The position numbers and the translations under genes are program-made. The notes under the pieces were generated by a model. That model did not search any database, was not told where the DNA came from, and saw only the letters and a program-made list of their open reading frames with translations. This document shows positions 23,624-31,844 of a stretch of DNA of 48,966 nt, piece by piece. The first letter of the stretch is position 1. Each line of letters begins with the position of its first letter. The DNA comes from an uncultured Clostridia bacterium. Its GTDB lineage: Bacteria; Bacillota; Clostridia; Christensenellales; Borkfalkiaceae. The DNA lies in the NCBI GenBank assembly GCA_947625695.1, contig CANQPO010000007.1, forward strand, positions 1 through 48,966, written 5' to 3'.

Positions 23624-24318
23624 AGAATGGGGTCACTCCTTTCCTTGCCCCGTCCACGCGGGTATTTCGCGGGCGTCGGCTTTTTCTTTTTGACGACGAC
23701 GACCGTCCTCTCGCCGTAGCCTTCGGGCAGGGAGAAGGAGAAACATTCCTCGATCTCTCCTCCCAAAATTGCGATGGCGCGCTTGGCCTCCTCAAGCTCC
23801 TCCTCCGCGTTCCCCTTGTAGGCGATGAACCTGCCGCCCATTTTCACGAGGGGGAGGCAGTACTCGGCAAGGGTATTCAGCCGCGCGACGGCGCGGGCGC
23901 AGCAGACGTCGAACTGTTCGCGATACTTTCCCCTTCCTGCGTCCTCTGCGCGCAGTTTTTGCACCTCCATATCGGAGAGCTGCAACTCTTTTGTTGCCGC
24001 AAGCAGGAAGTCGCACTTTTTCCCCACGCTCTCGAAGAGGGTGAAAGAGAGATCGTCCCGCACGATTTTGAGGGGGATGGAGGGAAAGCCCGCGCCCGAG
24101 CCCACTTCGGCGACCGAGGCATGGGCGGGGAAAAAGCGCTCTCCCATCACCGAATCGAGAAAGTGTTTGTAGAGGACGTCCTTCTCCTCCACGACGGAGG
24201 TGAGGTTGTATTTTTTGTTGCAGTCGAGAAGGAGAGCGTAAAAAGTAGCGAACTTTTCGCGGTATTCCCCTTGGATGCGCTCTAAAAGCTGCGTGCAGAC
24301 GGCATTGGTTTTTTCCAT
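23620..24318 (-). CDS. rsmG: 16S rRNA (guanine-N7)-methyltransferase RsmG
   Basis: 232 residues from ATG 24318. YNLTSVVEEKDVLYKHFLDS near 40-60, the SAM site VAEVGSGAGFPSIPLKIV near 75-92 and CARAVARLNTLAEYCLPLVK near 140-160 are diagnostic. It methylates N7 of G527 (E. coli numbering) in 16S rRNA; loss gives low-level streptomycin resistance in other bacteria. RsmG is usually close to parA/parB at the origin; here it lies 11 kb away on the other side of oriC. The -10 box ends six bases before the ATG, predicting a leaderless mRNA. Confidence 0.95.
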   Translation of the reverse strand: MEKTNAVCTQLLERIQGEYREKFATFYALLLDCNKKYNLTSVVEEKDVLYKHFLDSVMGERFFPAHASVAEVGSGAGFPSIPLKIVRDDLSFTLFESVGKKCDFLLAATKELQLSDMEVQKLRAEDAGRGKYREQFDVCCARAVARLNTLAEYCLPLVKMGGRFIAYKGNAEEELEEAKRAIAILGGEIEECFSFSLPEGYGERTVVVVKKKKPTPAKYPRGRGKERSDPIL

Positions 24319-24324
24319 AATTCT

Positions 24325-24353
24325 ATTATAGCATATTTTCTTCCCCGATGCAA
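24325..24353 (-). promoter_or_regulatory. Promoter predicting a leaderless rsmG mRNA
   Basis: TTGCAT, 17 bases, TATAAT on the minus strand, six bases from ATG 24318. No RBS lies in between. Confidence 0.78.
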
Positions 24354-24409
24354 GTGTTGCAGGAAACGGGGAGGGTGAGCGTCCTATGTTCCAAATATTT
24401 CGTCCGCGC

Positions 24410-24735
24410 ATTCTTAATTTGTCATTTCGACCAAGCGAAGCGCGTGGAGAAATCTCACATTATAAAAATAAGGTAGAGATGTCTCGACTACGCTCGACAT
24501 GACATTTTGAGAATGGCGTTGCGCTTACACTCGCTGTCCCTTTTAGGGAAAGTACCCGAGCGAAGCGAGGGGGAAAGGGTTATAAAACCCCTCAGTCGCC
24601 TGCGGCGACAGCTCCCCTATAAGGGGCGCAAGAGTTTGCCCGCCCCTTAGTCCCCCTCCGGTGGAGGGGGTAATAACAAGGTGCCCCCTCCCCCGCTTAT
24701 GCGAGGGCGGGCGAGAATGCCCGACCGCAGAGGGG
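24410..24735. repeat. Dispersed palindromic repeat cluster
   Basis: A complete GTCATTTCGACCAAGCGAAGC ... CTACGCTCGACATGAC hairpin element (24421-24505), then CTGTCCCTTTTAGGGAAAG, CGAGCGAAGCGAGGGGGAAAGG, CCTCAGTCGCCTGCGGCGAC with CTCCCCTATAAGGGG and CGCCCCTTAGTCCCCCTCC. No gene is seen. No further repeats of this kind occur until 42.65 kb. Confidence 0.85.
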
Positions 24736-24743
24736 TAATATAA

Positions 24744-24765
24744 AAGCGCTCCGTGGGGAGCGCTT
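24744..24765 (-). terminator. Terminator of the rpmH-jag operon
   Basis: AAGCGCTCC, four-base loop, GGAGCGCTT followed on the minus strand by TTATATTA, about 30 bases after the jag stop. Confidence 0.75.
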
Positions 24766-24796
24766 GAAATTCAATACAATACAAACCGTCAACAAA

Positions 24797-25741
24797 TTAT
24801 TCTTCGTCGGGGGCGGAGGGAGTTTCGGTTGTTTCGGGCTTCGTTTCCGTCGGCTCGGCGTCGCGGGAGTTCCCGAGATAGGTGCCGAAAAATCCGCTGA
24901 AGCTCCCCTTTTTGTAGCCGCTTCCGCCGCGCGAAAGGCTCGTGCCAGAGGACTGCGGCGTACCCTCTGCGGGAAGCTCGCGCTTGGGATAGGGCTTAGA
25001 ATACCCTCCCTTCCGGTCGCCGTATTTGCCGTCCCGTCCGCCGCCCTTGCGGTCGCGGTCTCTGTCGCCGTATCTGCCGTTCGGCTTTCCGTAACGGTCC
25101 CTTTTTTCATACGGCTTGAGGTTGTTGGGAATGATGACGACAAAGCGCACGGGTTCCTTTCCCTCGCTCTTTGTGGTGACGTCGGGGTTATCGACAAGGG
25201 CGGAGTGGATGATCCTGCGTTCGTAGGGGTTCATGGGTTCGAGGCGCACCCGCTTTCCGAGGCGCACCGCCTTTGCCGCCAATTTTTCTGCAACGTGTTT
25301 GAGAGTCTCCTCGCGATTCTCGCGGTAGTTGCCGCAATCGACGACCACCCGCTTATAGTCTCTTCTGCCCGTGTTCGCCACCGCGCCCGCAAGGGTCTGG
25401 ATGGCGTCGATCATCTCGCCGCGGCGGCCGATGAGCCCCTTGCTCGGTTCTGCCGTCGCAAGGTCTACAACGATCTTCTCGTCCTCTTCGCGAAGGGTAG
25501 GTTCCGCCTCGACGTCGAGGAGCTCGAACAGCCCTTCGAGGAACGCCACCGCGCGCTCGCCGTCCGTGAGCTTTTTGATGACGGTGAGCTTCACCTGTGC
25601 GGGAATGGACCCGAACAATTTTTTTCTGCCCTCTTCGAGCACTTCCACGTTGACTTCCTCGCGCGTAACGCCGAGGACCTTGAGTCCTTCCGCGACGGCG
25701 TCCTCCACCGTCTTTCCGCTGAATACCTGATTCTCTTCCAT
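24797..25741 (-). CDS. jag: RNA-binding protein Jag/KhpB (SpoIIIJ-associated) with long RGG-like tail
   Basis: 314 residues from ATG 25741 (GGAAGG upstream). Jag-N domain at about 1-50 (VFSGKTVEDAVAEGLKVLG), KH domain with GLIGRRGE near 106-113, and R3H domain (about 155-215, with RIIHSALVDNPDVTTKSEGKEP). Bacillus Jag ends near 208; here about 95 further residues are low complexity, with RYGDRDRDRKGGGRDGKYGD and KGGYSKPYPKR, then a Thr/Glu/Pro-rich end. KhpB proteins bind small RNAs and mRNAs and affect cell-wall growth. It follows yidC by 23 bases as in most Firmicutes. Confidence 0.93.
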   Translation of the reverse strand: MEENQVFSGKTVEDAVAEGLKVLGVTREEVNVEVLEEGRKKLFGSIPAQVKLTVIKKLTDGERAVAFLEGLFELLDVEAEPTLREEDEKIVVDLATAEPSKGLIGRRGEMIDAIQTLAGAVANTGRRDYKRVVVDCGNYRENREETLKHVAEKLAAKAVRLGKRVRLEPMNPYERRIIHSALVDNPDVTTKSEGKEPVRFVVIIPNNLKPYEKRDRYGKPNGRYGDRDRDRKGGGRDGKYGDRKGGYSKPYPKRELPAEGTPQSSGTSLSRGGSGYKKGSFSGFFGTYLGNSRDAEPTETKPETTETPSAPDEE

Positions 25742-25764
25742 ATACTTACCTTCCAACTTGAGAA

Positions 25765-27195
25765 TTATTTTTTCTTTTTGCCTTGTTTTTTCTCCGTTCC
25801 CTCTCCGTCCTTCTTCCACGGGACGTTGCGGGTGTAGCGCTCCTTGAGCGCCGCCTCTTCCTTCTTACTGAAGATCCTGCCGATGATGAAGTTGGTGAGC
25901 AGGGTGACGATGATGGAAATAAAGCTGCTGATGACGTTGTAAATGGTGAACGCCGCGCTCCACAAGAAGCCGAACACGGCAAACATGATGGGCATCATCA
26001 CCATCATGATCTTCTGCGTCTTTGCGCCCTGTCCGTCCACCGTCTGATATTGGTTGGTGGCCTTGCTGCTCTTCATCATGATGAACTGCGACAAAAGCAT
26101 GAGTCCGATCGAGATGATGATCATGACGAAGTAGCCGTTGGGCTGCTCCTTCTCCTCCGCAAGGTCGGCGGTGAGGATGTTGTAGTCCGCCTCGGAGATG
26201 ACCTGTCCGATGCTTCTCTCACCCTCCCAACTCTCCGAGCGGATGCCCGAATTGAACGTTTTCGTGAACGACGTGTATTCCTGTACCGGATGGTTGTAGC
26301 TGACGTCGGGATACCAGACATTTTTCACCCACAAAAAGCCCGGGTTGTGGTCGTTGCGGAACACGCTTGCGGACGCCGCGGAACCGATCTCCTGAAAGTA
26401 TTGCAGACACGCTGTGTCCTCGGTCGCACCCGCTTCCACCTTCTCCTGCACTTTTGCCCAGATCTCGGCGTTTTGTTTGAGTTTGTCCTTATTGAGGGAA
26501 TAGCTGCGCCCCGTGTCCGCAGTGGAGAGGCTGTAGCGGTAGAAGAGATAAACGTCCTTTTCCATGCTCTCTACCTGCATGCGCTGAATGCCGTCCGTCC
26601 CCTCGATGAGGGAATAGACGATCCCGTCCTCTGTAAAGGAGGGGCGGCCCTCCGCGTCCGTCTCCGCGAACTTGTCCACGGTGATGACGAGCTCGTTATT
26701 TTCTTCTCCCTCCTTGAGGAAGTGATAGTCCTTTCCGTCCACCGCGTATTCGAGCACGGCGGTGTTGTAGCCCTCAGCCATTCTCTCGTACATGGAGAGG
26801 TTGGCGTACTGCGCATACGATTGGAATGCCGTGATCGCGACGATGAGGATGACGAAGGAGAGGATCATGGGAAGGCATGCGCCGAGCATGCTGTAGCCGT
26901 TCTTTTTCTGCAGCTCGAGCATCTTCATGCTGTACGTCTGCTTGTCGTTCGCGTACTGCTTCTGAAGTTTTTCAAGCTCGGGCTTCATCTGCTCCATGAT
27001 GAGGTTCTGCTTGCGCATTTTGACGCGCTGATAGATATCGAAGGGAGTGGTGATCGCCTTCAATATGAGCGCAAACACAATGACGCCGACGCCGACGATG
27101 CCGACGCCGTCGATGATGATCCTGACGAGCTGTCCCAGCCAGTTGAGGTCAATGTAAAACCCCTGTTCGAGGAGAGGAAAAGAAATGGATGTCAT
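25765..27195 (-). CDS. yidC: Membrane protein insertase YidC/OxaA with large extracellular insertion
   Basis: 476 residues, against about 260-290 in other Gram-positive YidC. The first membrane helix (about 24-50), the cytoplasmic coiled hairpin (RVKMRKQNLIMEQMKPELEKLQKQYANDKQT), and the second helix (MLGACLPMILSFVILIVAITAF) are normal. About 210 residues of soluble sequence (roughly 125-340) then precede the last helices (YFVMIIISIGLMLLSQFIMM; KIMMVMMPIMFAVFGFLWSAAF). The insert has no signal of its own and would face outward. YidC inserts and folds membrane proteins with or without SecYEG. The protein lacks the lipobox of SpoIIIJ. Lys-rich cytoplasmic tail as usual. Confidence 0.93.
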   Translation of the reverse strand: MTSISFPLLEQGFYIDLNWLGQLVRIIIDGVGIVGVGVIVFALILKAITTPFDIYQRVKMRKQNLIMEQMKPELEKLQKQYANDKQTYSMKMLELQKKNGYSMLGACLPMILSFVILIVAITAFQSYAQYANLSMYERMAEGYNTAVLEYAVDGKDYHFLKEGEENNELVITVDKFAETDAEGRPSFTEDGIVYSLIEGTDGIQRMQVESMEKDVYLFYRYSLSTADTGRSYSLNKDKLKQNAEIWAKVQEKVEAGATEDTACLQYFQEIGSAASASVFRNDHNPGFLWVKNVWYPDVSYNHPVQEYTSFTKTFNSGIRSESWEGERSIGQVISEADYNILTADLAEEKEQPNGYFVMIIISIGLMLLSQFIMMKSSKATNQYQTVDGQGAKTQKIMMVMMPIMFAVFGFLWSAAFTIYNVISSFISIIVTLLTNFIIGRIFSKKEEAALKERYTRNVPWKKDGEGTEKKQGKKKK

Positions 27196-27200
27196 GATGA

Positions 27201-27500
27201 TTAGATGAGCCAGCGGGCCTTGAAATAGCGCTCGGGAGCGGGGTCAATCCCCCCCTTGGCGAAAGGATTACAGCGCAAAATGCGCCAGAGCCCCAATACG
27301 ATCCCCCCTACCACGCCGAAATTGTTGATGCACCGCTTGGTGTATTCCGAGCAGGTCGGCTCGAACAGGCAGGTGTGGCGGGAGAGTTTGTTTTGGTAAA
27401 AACAGATCATGCGGATGCACATCCCCTTCAGAAGACGTGGGCGCAGTTTTTTCCGCAAATAGCGGGCGTTTTCCTTCAGCAAAGCGAAAAACTCAGGCAC
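27201..27500 (-). CDS. yidD: Membrane protein insertion efficiency factor YidD
   Basis: 99 residues, with ICFYQNKLSRHTCLFEPTCSEYTKRCINNFGVVGGIVLGLWRILRCNPFAKGGIDP as the full YidD signature (two conserved Cys near the CxFxPTCSxY motif). About 25 residues longer at the N-terminus than usual, and the first 25 residues are basic and amphipathic. It overlaps the end of rnpA by eight bases and sits before yidC, the conserved order. Confidence 0.95.
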   Translation of the reverse strand: MPEFFALLKENARYLRKKLRPRLLKGMCIRMICFYQNKLSRHTCLFEPTCSEYTKRCINNFGVVGGIVLGLWRILRCNPFAKGGIDPAPERYFKARWLI

Positions 27501-27819
27501 TGACCAACTTTTCCCTTTTGAAAATACTGCCGATGTCCCGCTTGAACGCCTGATAGGAATATTCCTCGGCGATTTTGGGGATGAGCAAAAAGGTGCACGG
27601 GCGGGCGATGGTTTCCGCCTGCGCGCGGAATGCCTCGCGCAACAGCCGCTTGATGCGGTTTCTTCTCACGCTCTTGCCGTATTTTTTCCCCACGCAGACG
27701 GCCATCGCCGTCTCTTCGGCGGGGAGATAGACGATCGTGAGCGCGGCTCCGTACACTCGTTTGCCCGTGCTCAGTATTTTTTTGAATTGATTTTTTTTCT
27801 TGATACGCTGATAATTCAC
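27493..27819 (-). CDS. rnpA: Ribonuclease P protein component
   Basis: 108 residues, GTG start at 27819 one base after the rpmH stop. RIKKKNQFKKILSTGKRVYG at the start and the RNR motif region VGKKYGKSVRRNRIKRLLREAFR near 42-65 are diagnostic. It is the small basic protein subunit that helps RNase P RNA cut tRNA leaders. Translation probably depends on coupling to rpmH because no clear RBS is seen. Confidence 0.96.
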   Translation of the reverse strand: MNYQRIKKKNQFKKILSTGKRVYGAALTIVYLPAEETAMAVCVGKKYGKSVRRNRIKRLLREAFRAQAETIARPCTFLLIPKIAEEYSYQAFKRDIGSIFKREKLVSA

Positions 27820-27820
27820 T

Positions 27821-27955
27821 TTATGCGGAAAGATGCTTTCTTCCCTTGTTTCTCCTTCTCTTGAGAACGTTTCTGCCTGCCTTGGTCGCCATTCTCTTGC
27901 GGAAGCCGTGCACTTTGCTCCTCTGTCTCTTCTTGGGCTGATAGGTTCTTTTCAT
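27821..27955 (-). CDS. rpmH: 50S ribosomal protein L34
   Basis: 44 residues beginning [18 protein letters not shown] and ending [12 protein letters not shown], a complete L34. AGGAG lies nine bases upstream of ATG 27955. It is the first gene of rpmH-rnpA-yidD-yidC-jag, driven by the promoter at 27990-28018, which is placed directly behind the dnaN stop codon. Confidence 0.97.
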   Translation of the reverse strand: MKRTYQPKKRQRSKVHGFRKRMATKAGRNVLKRRRNKGRKHLSA

Positions 27956-27989
27956 AACATTATACTCCTATTTTTATCTTTCAGGTTTG

Positions 27990-28018
27990 ATTATAAAGTT
28001 TTTCCCGTCTTTCGTCAA
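27990..28018 (-). promoter_or_regulatory. Strong promoter of rpmH-rnpA-yidD-yidC-jag
   Basis: TTGACG, 17 bases, TATAAT on the minus strand, starting four bases after the dnaN stop codon. Confidence 0.88.
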
Positions 28019-28022
28019 GCGA

Positions 28023-29120
28023 TTATTGGGCGTTTCTGACGGGTAAAATCAAATAGAGGCTCTCTTTATTGTCCTTATTTTGCAGAATAAAGGGGGAAAT
28101 TGCGCTGTTGAAGGAGAGAACGCACTCCTCCTCGCTGAGGGCGCGAAGCCCGTCGAGCAGATATTTTGCATTCATGGAGATAATTAGATCCTTCCCGTTG
28201 ACGTGGGCGGGCACGCTCTCGAACACGTTCCCAACGTCCGAATTAGAGCGGATCTTCACGTCGTCCGCTCCCGCTTCGAGGGTGACGAGGTTGTTCTTGT
28301 CCCCGCGGATGAGGATGGCCGCCCGCTCCACGCTCGAGATGAGTTCGAGGCGGGGAAGGGTGACTTCCGTGAGGAAACTCGGCGGAATGACGTTCTCCTT
28401 GCGGATGAATTCCCCCTGATAGAGGCGGGAGACGATGGTGGTGCCCTCCGCATTGACGAGAAGATTTCCCCCCTGCGTATAGACGGTGATCTCCTTTTCG
28501 TCGTCGCCGAGCATGCGGGAAATTTCCACGAGGGTGCGCGCGGGGCAGATGATGCTCTTTTCGGCATTATGCGAAAGGAGTTCGGCGGAGGAGAGGGCGA
28601 GGCGGTAGCCGTCGAGGGCGGTGACCTCGAGCCTTTCCTTGAATTCGAACAGGCACCCCTTGAGAATGGGGCGGGAATCGTCCTGCGCGCAGCAGAACAC
28701 CGTCTCCCCTATCACCTTTTTGAGGGCTCCCTGTTTCATGACGAAATAGTTCTCCCCCACGTCGAAGGAGATCGCGGGGAATTCCTCGGCGGGAAGGGTC
28801 TGCAAGAAGGAAGAGGCGTCGCGGTAGCCGATCTCCATGCCGCGGTCCCCCGTGCGGATGGTGATCTCCTCCTCCGAAAGTTTTGTGAGAAAGTCGGAAA
28901 GCAGTTTCCCCGTGACGCAGACTTCTCCCTCCTCAAACACTTCCGCCTTCACCGTTTTGCGGATGGAGAGCTCGCCGTCCGTTGCAAGAAGGACGACTTC
29001 GTCGCTTTTTGCCGTCAGCTTGACGCATTCCATGATGGGCGCCGTGGTGCGCACCGCGCATGCCTTGCTTGTTTTCGTGACCGCTTCCGAGAGGGAAAGC
29101 CCATCGCATACAAATTTCAT
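28023..29120 (-). CDS. dnaN: DNA polymerase III beta subunit (sliding clamp)
   Basis: 365 residues from ATG 29120 (AGGAG seven bases upstream). Three repeated clamp domains are present, for example GLSLSEAVTKTSKACAVRTTAPIMECV in the first, VIGETVFCCAQDDSRPILKGCLFEF in the second and the end ESLYLILPVRNAQ. The ring holds the replicative polymerase on DNA. It usually follows dnaA; here no dnaA is upstream and dnaN instead heads towards rpmH in the same direction, with a DnaA-box-like AT-rich region before it. Promoter 29226-29254. Confidence 0.97.
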   Translation of the reverse strand: MKFVCDGLSLSEAVTKTSKACAVRTTAPIMECVKLTAKSDEVVLLATDGELSIRKTVKAEVFEEGEVCVTGKLLSDFLTKLSEEEITIRTGDRGMEIGYRDASSFLQTLPAEEFPAISFDVGENYFVMKQGALKKVIGETVFCCAQDDSRPILKGCLFEFKERLEVTALDGYRLALSSAELLSHNAEKSIICPARTLVEISRMLGDDEKEITVYTQGGNLLVNAEGTTIVSRLYQGEFIRKENVIPPSFLTEVTLPRLELISSVERAAILIRGDKNNLVTLEAGADDVKIRSNSDVGNVFESVPAHVNGKDLIISMNAKYLLDGLRALSEEECVLSFNSAISPFILQNKDNKESLYLILPVRNAQ

Positions 29121-29159
29121 CTGCCTGCTCCTTGTGATGTTTTCTTTATAAAAAGAATT

Positions 29160-29440
29160 TTTAATAGTAATAATAAGGGCGGTGGAAAAGTGGATAGTTT
29201 TTCCCCTCCTCCTCATTTCCCCTCTATTATAGCGAAATTGCAGAAAAATTTCAAGCAAAAAGGGGGTTTTTCGCAAAATCGTCCGCTTTTTTCTTTGTGG
29301 AAAAATATGTGAAAAAAAAGTGGACAGCGGGAAGATGTTCACGGGCAAAGCGCGGAGAGAAGAGAAGGGACGGACGGCAAAAACGAAAAGGGGGGAAGTT
29401 ATCCCCCGAAATTTCCACACTGTGGAAAAAGAATTTCACA
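29160..29440. other. Candidate replication origin (oriC) upstream of dnaN
   Basis: A gene-free AT-rich gap with DnaA-box-like 9-mers (consensus TTATCCACA): TGTGGAAAA at 29296-29304 and 29421-29429 (one mismatch each, reverse orientation), ATTTCCACA at 29411-29419, AGTGGATAG at 29189-29197 and TTATCCCCC at 29399-29407. Gene direction changes from minus to plus between here and 32.5 kb, and parS sites lie 4 kb away. Boxes are imperfect and dnaA is absent, so the call is provisional. Confidence 0.55.
29226..29254 (-). promoter_or_regulatory. Promoter of dnaN
   Basis: TTGAAA, 17 bases, TATAAT on the minus strand, about 106 bases before dnaN, inside the candidate origin. Purine-rich GAGGAGGAGGGG follows the start. 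Confidence 0.75.
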
Positions 29441-29468
29441 ATTTCCCTTTTATGAACACCCTTTCGCA

Positions 29469-31337
29469 TTACCGTCTCTCGGGACCGACGGGGCCGACGG
29501 GCGGTCTGTTCGGGCCGCCGTTCGGGTTTCCGATGCCGCCCGACGAGCCCACCGTCGTGATGATCTCACTGATCGTAAACTCGCACAGGTTGCTGTCGCC
29601 GCCGAAAATTTGATACGTCTTGCCCTTTTCGAGCTCGGGGCAGGAGAGAATGACCGATTGGCAGACCTTGGGCGATTGGAAGGAGAAGAGGGTGTTCCCC
29701 TTTTCGTCCGTCAGAGAGATCGTCGTTCCCGCCGCGATCTGCGCGCTCCGTGCAAAGGACACGACGCATTGTGTGGAATTCTGCGCGGGCGTTTCGACCA
29801 TGCCTAAGGGGCCGACGGCAAAGAGATAGCCGCCGGTTATGACCGTGCCGTACTCCGAATCGACAGAGCAGTCCATGTTGCTCGTGGGGCCCGCGACATA
29901 GGTCTCGCCGCCCGCGATCAAGATCGTTCCGTTGGAGTCGATGCCGTCCCCGCCCGCATTGACATTCACCTTGCCTCCGCCGATGATGATGTGCTCGGAG
30001 ACGCTTAAATCGTCGCTTGCGGCGTTGATACCGTCGTCCTGAGCCGTGACGTCGATGACGCCGCCCATGATCTCCACATAGCCGCCCTCGATCCCTTCGT
30101 AGCTCTTCGTGACGGTGACCTCGCCGCCCGTGATCTTTGTGAGCACGTCGCTCGTCAGCGCGTCGTCATAGGTGGAGATTGTGAAGCTGCCGCCGCACAC
30201 GGAGAGGGTCCCGCTGTTTGCGTGGATCGCGTCGTCCGTGCTGTCGATCGTGAACGTTCCGCTCTCGATTATGATAGAGTAGTCGCCCTCGGTGACGGCG
30301 ATCTCTTTGTCGGGATCGGTCGGGTCGGGGTATTCGATCTCCCCCACCTTGATCCCCTTGCAGCCCTGCGCGAGCGCGTACATCGCGTCCCGCCCCATGT
30401 AGTCGGAGGCGACCTTCCGATAGTCGTTCCCGCTCTTGATATAGCGGAAATCGTCCGCCGCAAGTTCGTATTTTTCCCTGTTTTCCGCACTGTCCGCAAC
30501 GAAAACGCCGACCGTTTTGATGTCATAATTGCCGCCGTCGAGGTAGACGACGGTGTCGGCCTGAATGCTGTCCCCCGCCGTTTGGCAGGAATAATCGACG
30601 TCTTTGAGATAGACGAAGCCCTCTTTTGTCGTGAAGGCGGCCGTCTCGTCGTCGCACTCGGCGTTGACGCCGTCCTTGCCCGCAGACAGGACGTTGATTT
30701 TCGCGTCCTTCGCCGAAACGGAGAGCGCGGAGACGGCGTGGTTAGAAGCCGAAAGCGCGAGCGAACAATCGACGACGGTCAGTTCTTTGGAAACCTTGAT
30801 GGCATTCTTGCCGCCGCTTGTGACGGATAAAGACCCCTTCCCGTTGAAGGAGAGCGACCCCTTGACGTGGACGGCGTTCTCCCCCTCTGCCGTGGAGACG
30901 ACGGAACTTTCGCCGACGAGGGTCACTACGACCTCCGCCTTTTTGTGATCGGCCCCGTTGAAAGCAATGCCCGACGCCTTTTCTATCTTTACGCCGTCGA
31001 AGATGAGGTGTAGCTTCAAACCGTCCGCGCCGAGCGCAATGCCGCCGTAGCTGCCCTTGAAAAGATAGCTCCCGCTCTCGGAAATCGTATATACGTCCTC
31101 CGTCGGCGAGACCGCGGTCGCCCCTTCTATAGAGGTATTTGCCGAAAGCGCGGAGAAACCGTCGGAGAATTCGCCCTTCACTTTGTCCGTGACGTCGTCG
31201 GCGAAGCCTGCAACTTCACCCGTGCCGCCCCCGCCGAGAAAGTCCCCCGGATTGACAAAATTCTCCTCATTTTTGCAACCTGCACATGCGCACGCGGACA
31301 GGGCGAGCGTCAACATCAAAATCAAAAATTTCTTCAT
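29469..31337 (-). CDS. Carbohydrate-binding beta-helix lipoprotein (Cthe_2159 family)
   Basis: 622 residues from ATG 31337. Lipoprotein signal ending SACACAGC. The body is a long row of beta-helix coils with repeating GG-x-hydrophobic and DDAIHANSGTLSVCGGSFTIS, DDALTSDVLTKITGGEVTV, DDGINAASDDLSV and GDGIDSNGTILIAGG. These DDGI/GGxF patterns match the Cthe_2159 family, whose founding member in Clostridium thermocellum binds cellulose and polygalacturonic acid. The C-terminus is Gly/Pro-rich (NPNGGPNRPPVGPVGPE). It would sit on the outer face of the membrane and may help capture plant polysaccharide, in line with the arabinan genes on the right arm. Confidence 0.88.
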   Translation of the reverse strand: MKKFLILMLTLALSACACAGCKNEENFVNPGDFLGGGGTGEVAGFADDVTDKVKGEFSDGFSALSANTSIEGATAVSPTEDVYTISESGSYLFKGSYGGIALGADGLKLHLIFDGVKIEKASGIAFNGADHKKAEVVVTLVGESSVVSTAEGENAVHVKGSLSFNGKGSLSVTSGGKNAIKVSKELTVVDCSLALSASNHAVSALSVSAKDAKINVLSAGKDGVNAECDDETAAFTTKEGFVYLKDVDYSCQTAGDSIQADTVVYLDGGNYDIKTVGVFVADSAENREKYELAADDFRYIKSGNDYRKVASDYMGRDAMYALAQGCKGIKVGEIEYPDPTDPDKEIAVTEGDYSIIIESGTFTIDSTDDAIHANSGTLSVCGGSFTISTYDDALTSDVLTKITGGEVTVTKSYEGIEGGYVEIMGGVIDVTAQDDGINAASDDLSVSEHIIIGGGKVNVNAGGDGIDSNGTILIAGGETYVAGPTSNMDCSVDSEYGTVITGGYLFAVGPLGMVETPAQNSTQCVVSFARSAQIAAGTTISLTDEKGNTLFSFQSPKVCQSVILSCPELEKGKTYQIFGGDSNLCEFTISEIITTVGSSGGIGNPNGGPNRPPVGPVGPERR

Positions 31338-31518
31338 AGCGGCCTCTTTTTTAGTACAGTTTAACATCTTATCATGTAACTTTGGTGAAAATTCATAAAA
31401 ATTTTTCGTAATTTATAGCATAAGCGGTCCGGCGAACGCCAAACCGCTTAAATCCGATTTCCGTGAATGCCGCCCGAGCGGCGTTTTATGCTGCGTGCGT
31501 CTTACAGAACGCGCCGCC

Positions 31519-31749
31519 TCAGTTGTTTTCGAGCCATTCCTGCGCCTTGGCTTTCGAAAAGGCGGTGATGCTCTCTTTTGCGTAGGGAGACGTTTCCCCG
31601 CCGTTCGTGTAGAGGAAATAGTCTCCTTCGGGCGTGACGAACATCGTCTTTTCATAGCCCGCGGGATCGCCATAGTAGCTGAACGTCACCTTTTTGACGA
31701 CGGCAGCCGTGGTGGTGTCATACGTCTTGGTTTTCGTTTTCTTGACCAT
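31519..31749 (-). CDS. Small protein of unknown function
   Basis: 76 residues from ATG 31749, with AAAGGAG about nine bases upstream; earlier in-frame starts lie before the RBS and are unlikely. Sequence MVKKTKTKTYDTTTAAVVKK then a compact part YYGDPAGYEKTMFVTPEGDYFLYTNGGE and an end helix ITAFSKAKAQEWLEN. Short Tyr/Gly-rich beta strands suggest a small folded domain. It has its own promoter at 31775-31803. Not recognised. Confidence 0.75.
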   Translation of the reverse strand: MVKKTKTKTYDTTTAAVVKKVTFSYYGDPAGYEKTMFVTPEGDYFLYTNGGETSPYAKESITAFSKAKAQEWLENN

Positions 31750-31774
31750 ATGTTTTTTCTCCTTTTTTTCTTTT

Positions 31775-31803
31775 ATTTTACAGGTTTTGCAATATTCCGT
31801 CAA
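31775..31803 (-). promoter_or_regulatory. Promoter of the 76-residue protein gene
   Basis: TTGACG, 17 bases, TAAAAT on the minus strand, about 20 bases before the RBS. Confidence 0.75.
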
Positions 31804-31844
31804 ACATATTTTCCCGATTTTCCAAAAAGGGGAAAAATGAAATT

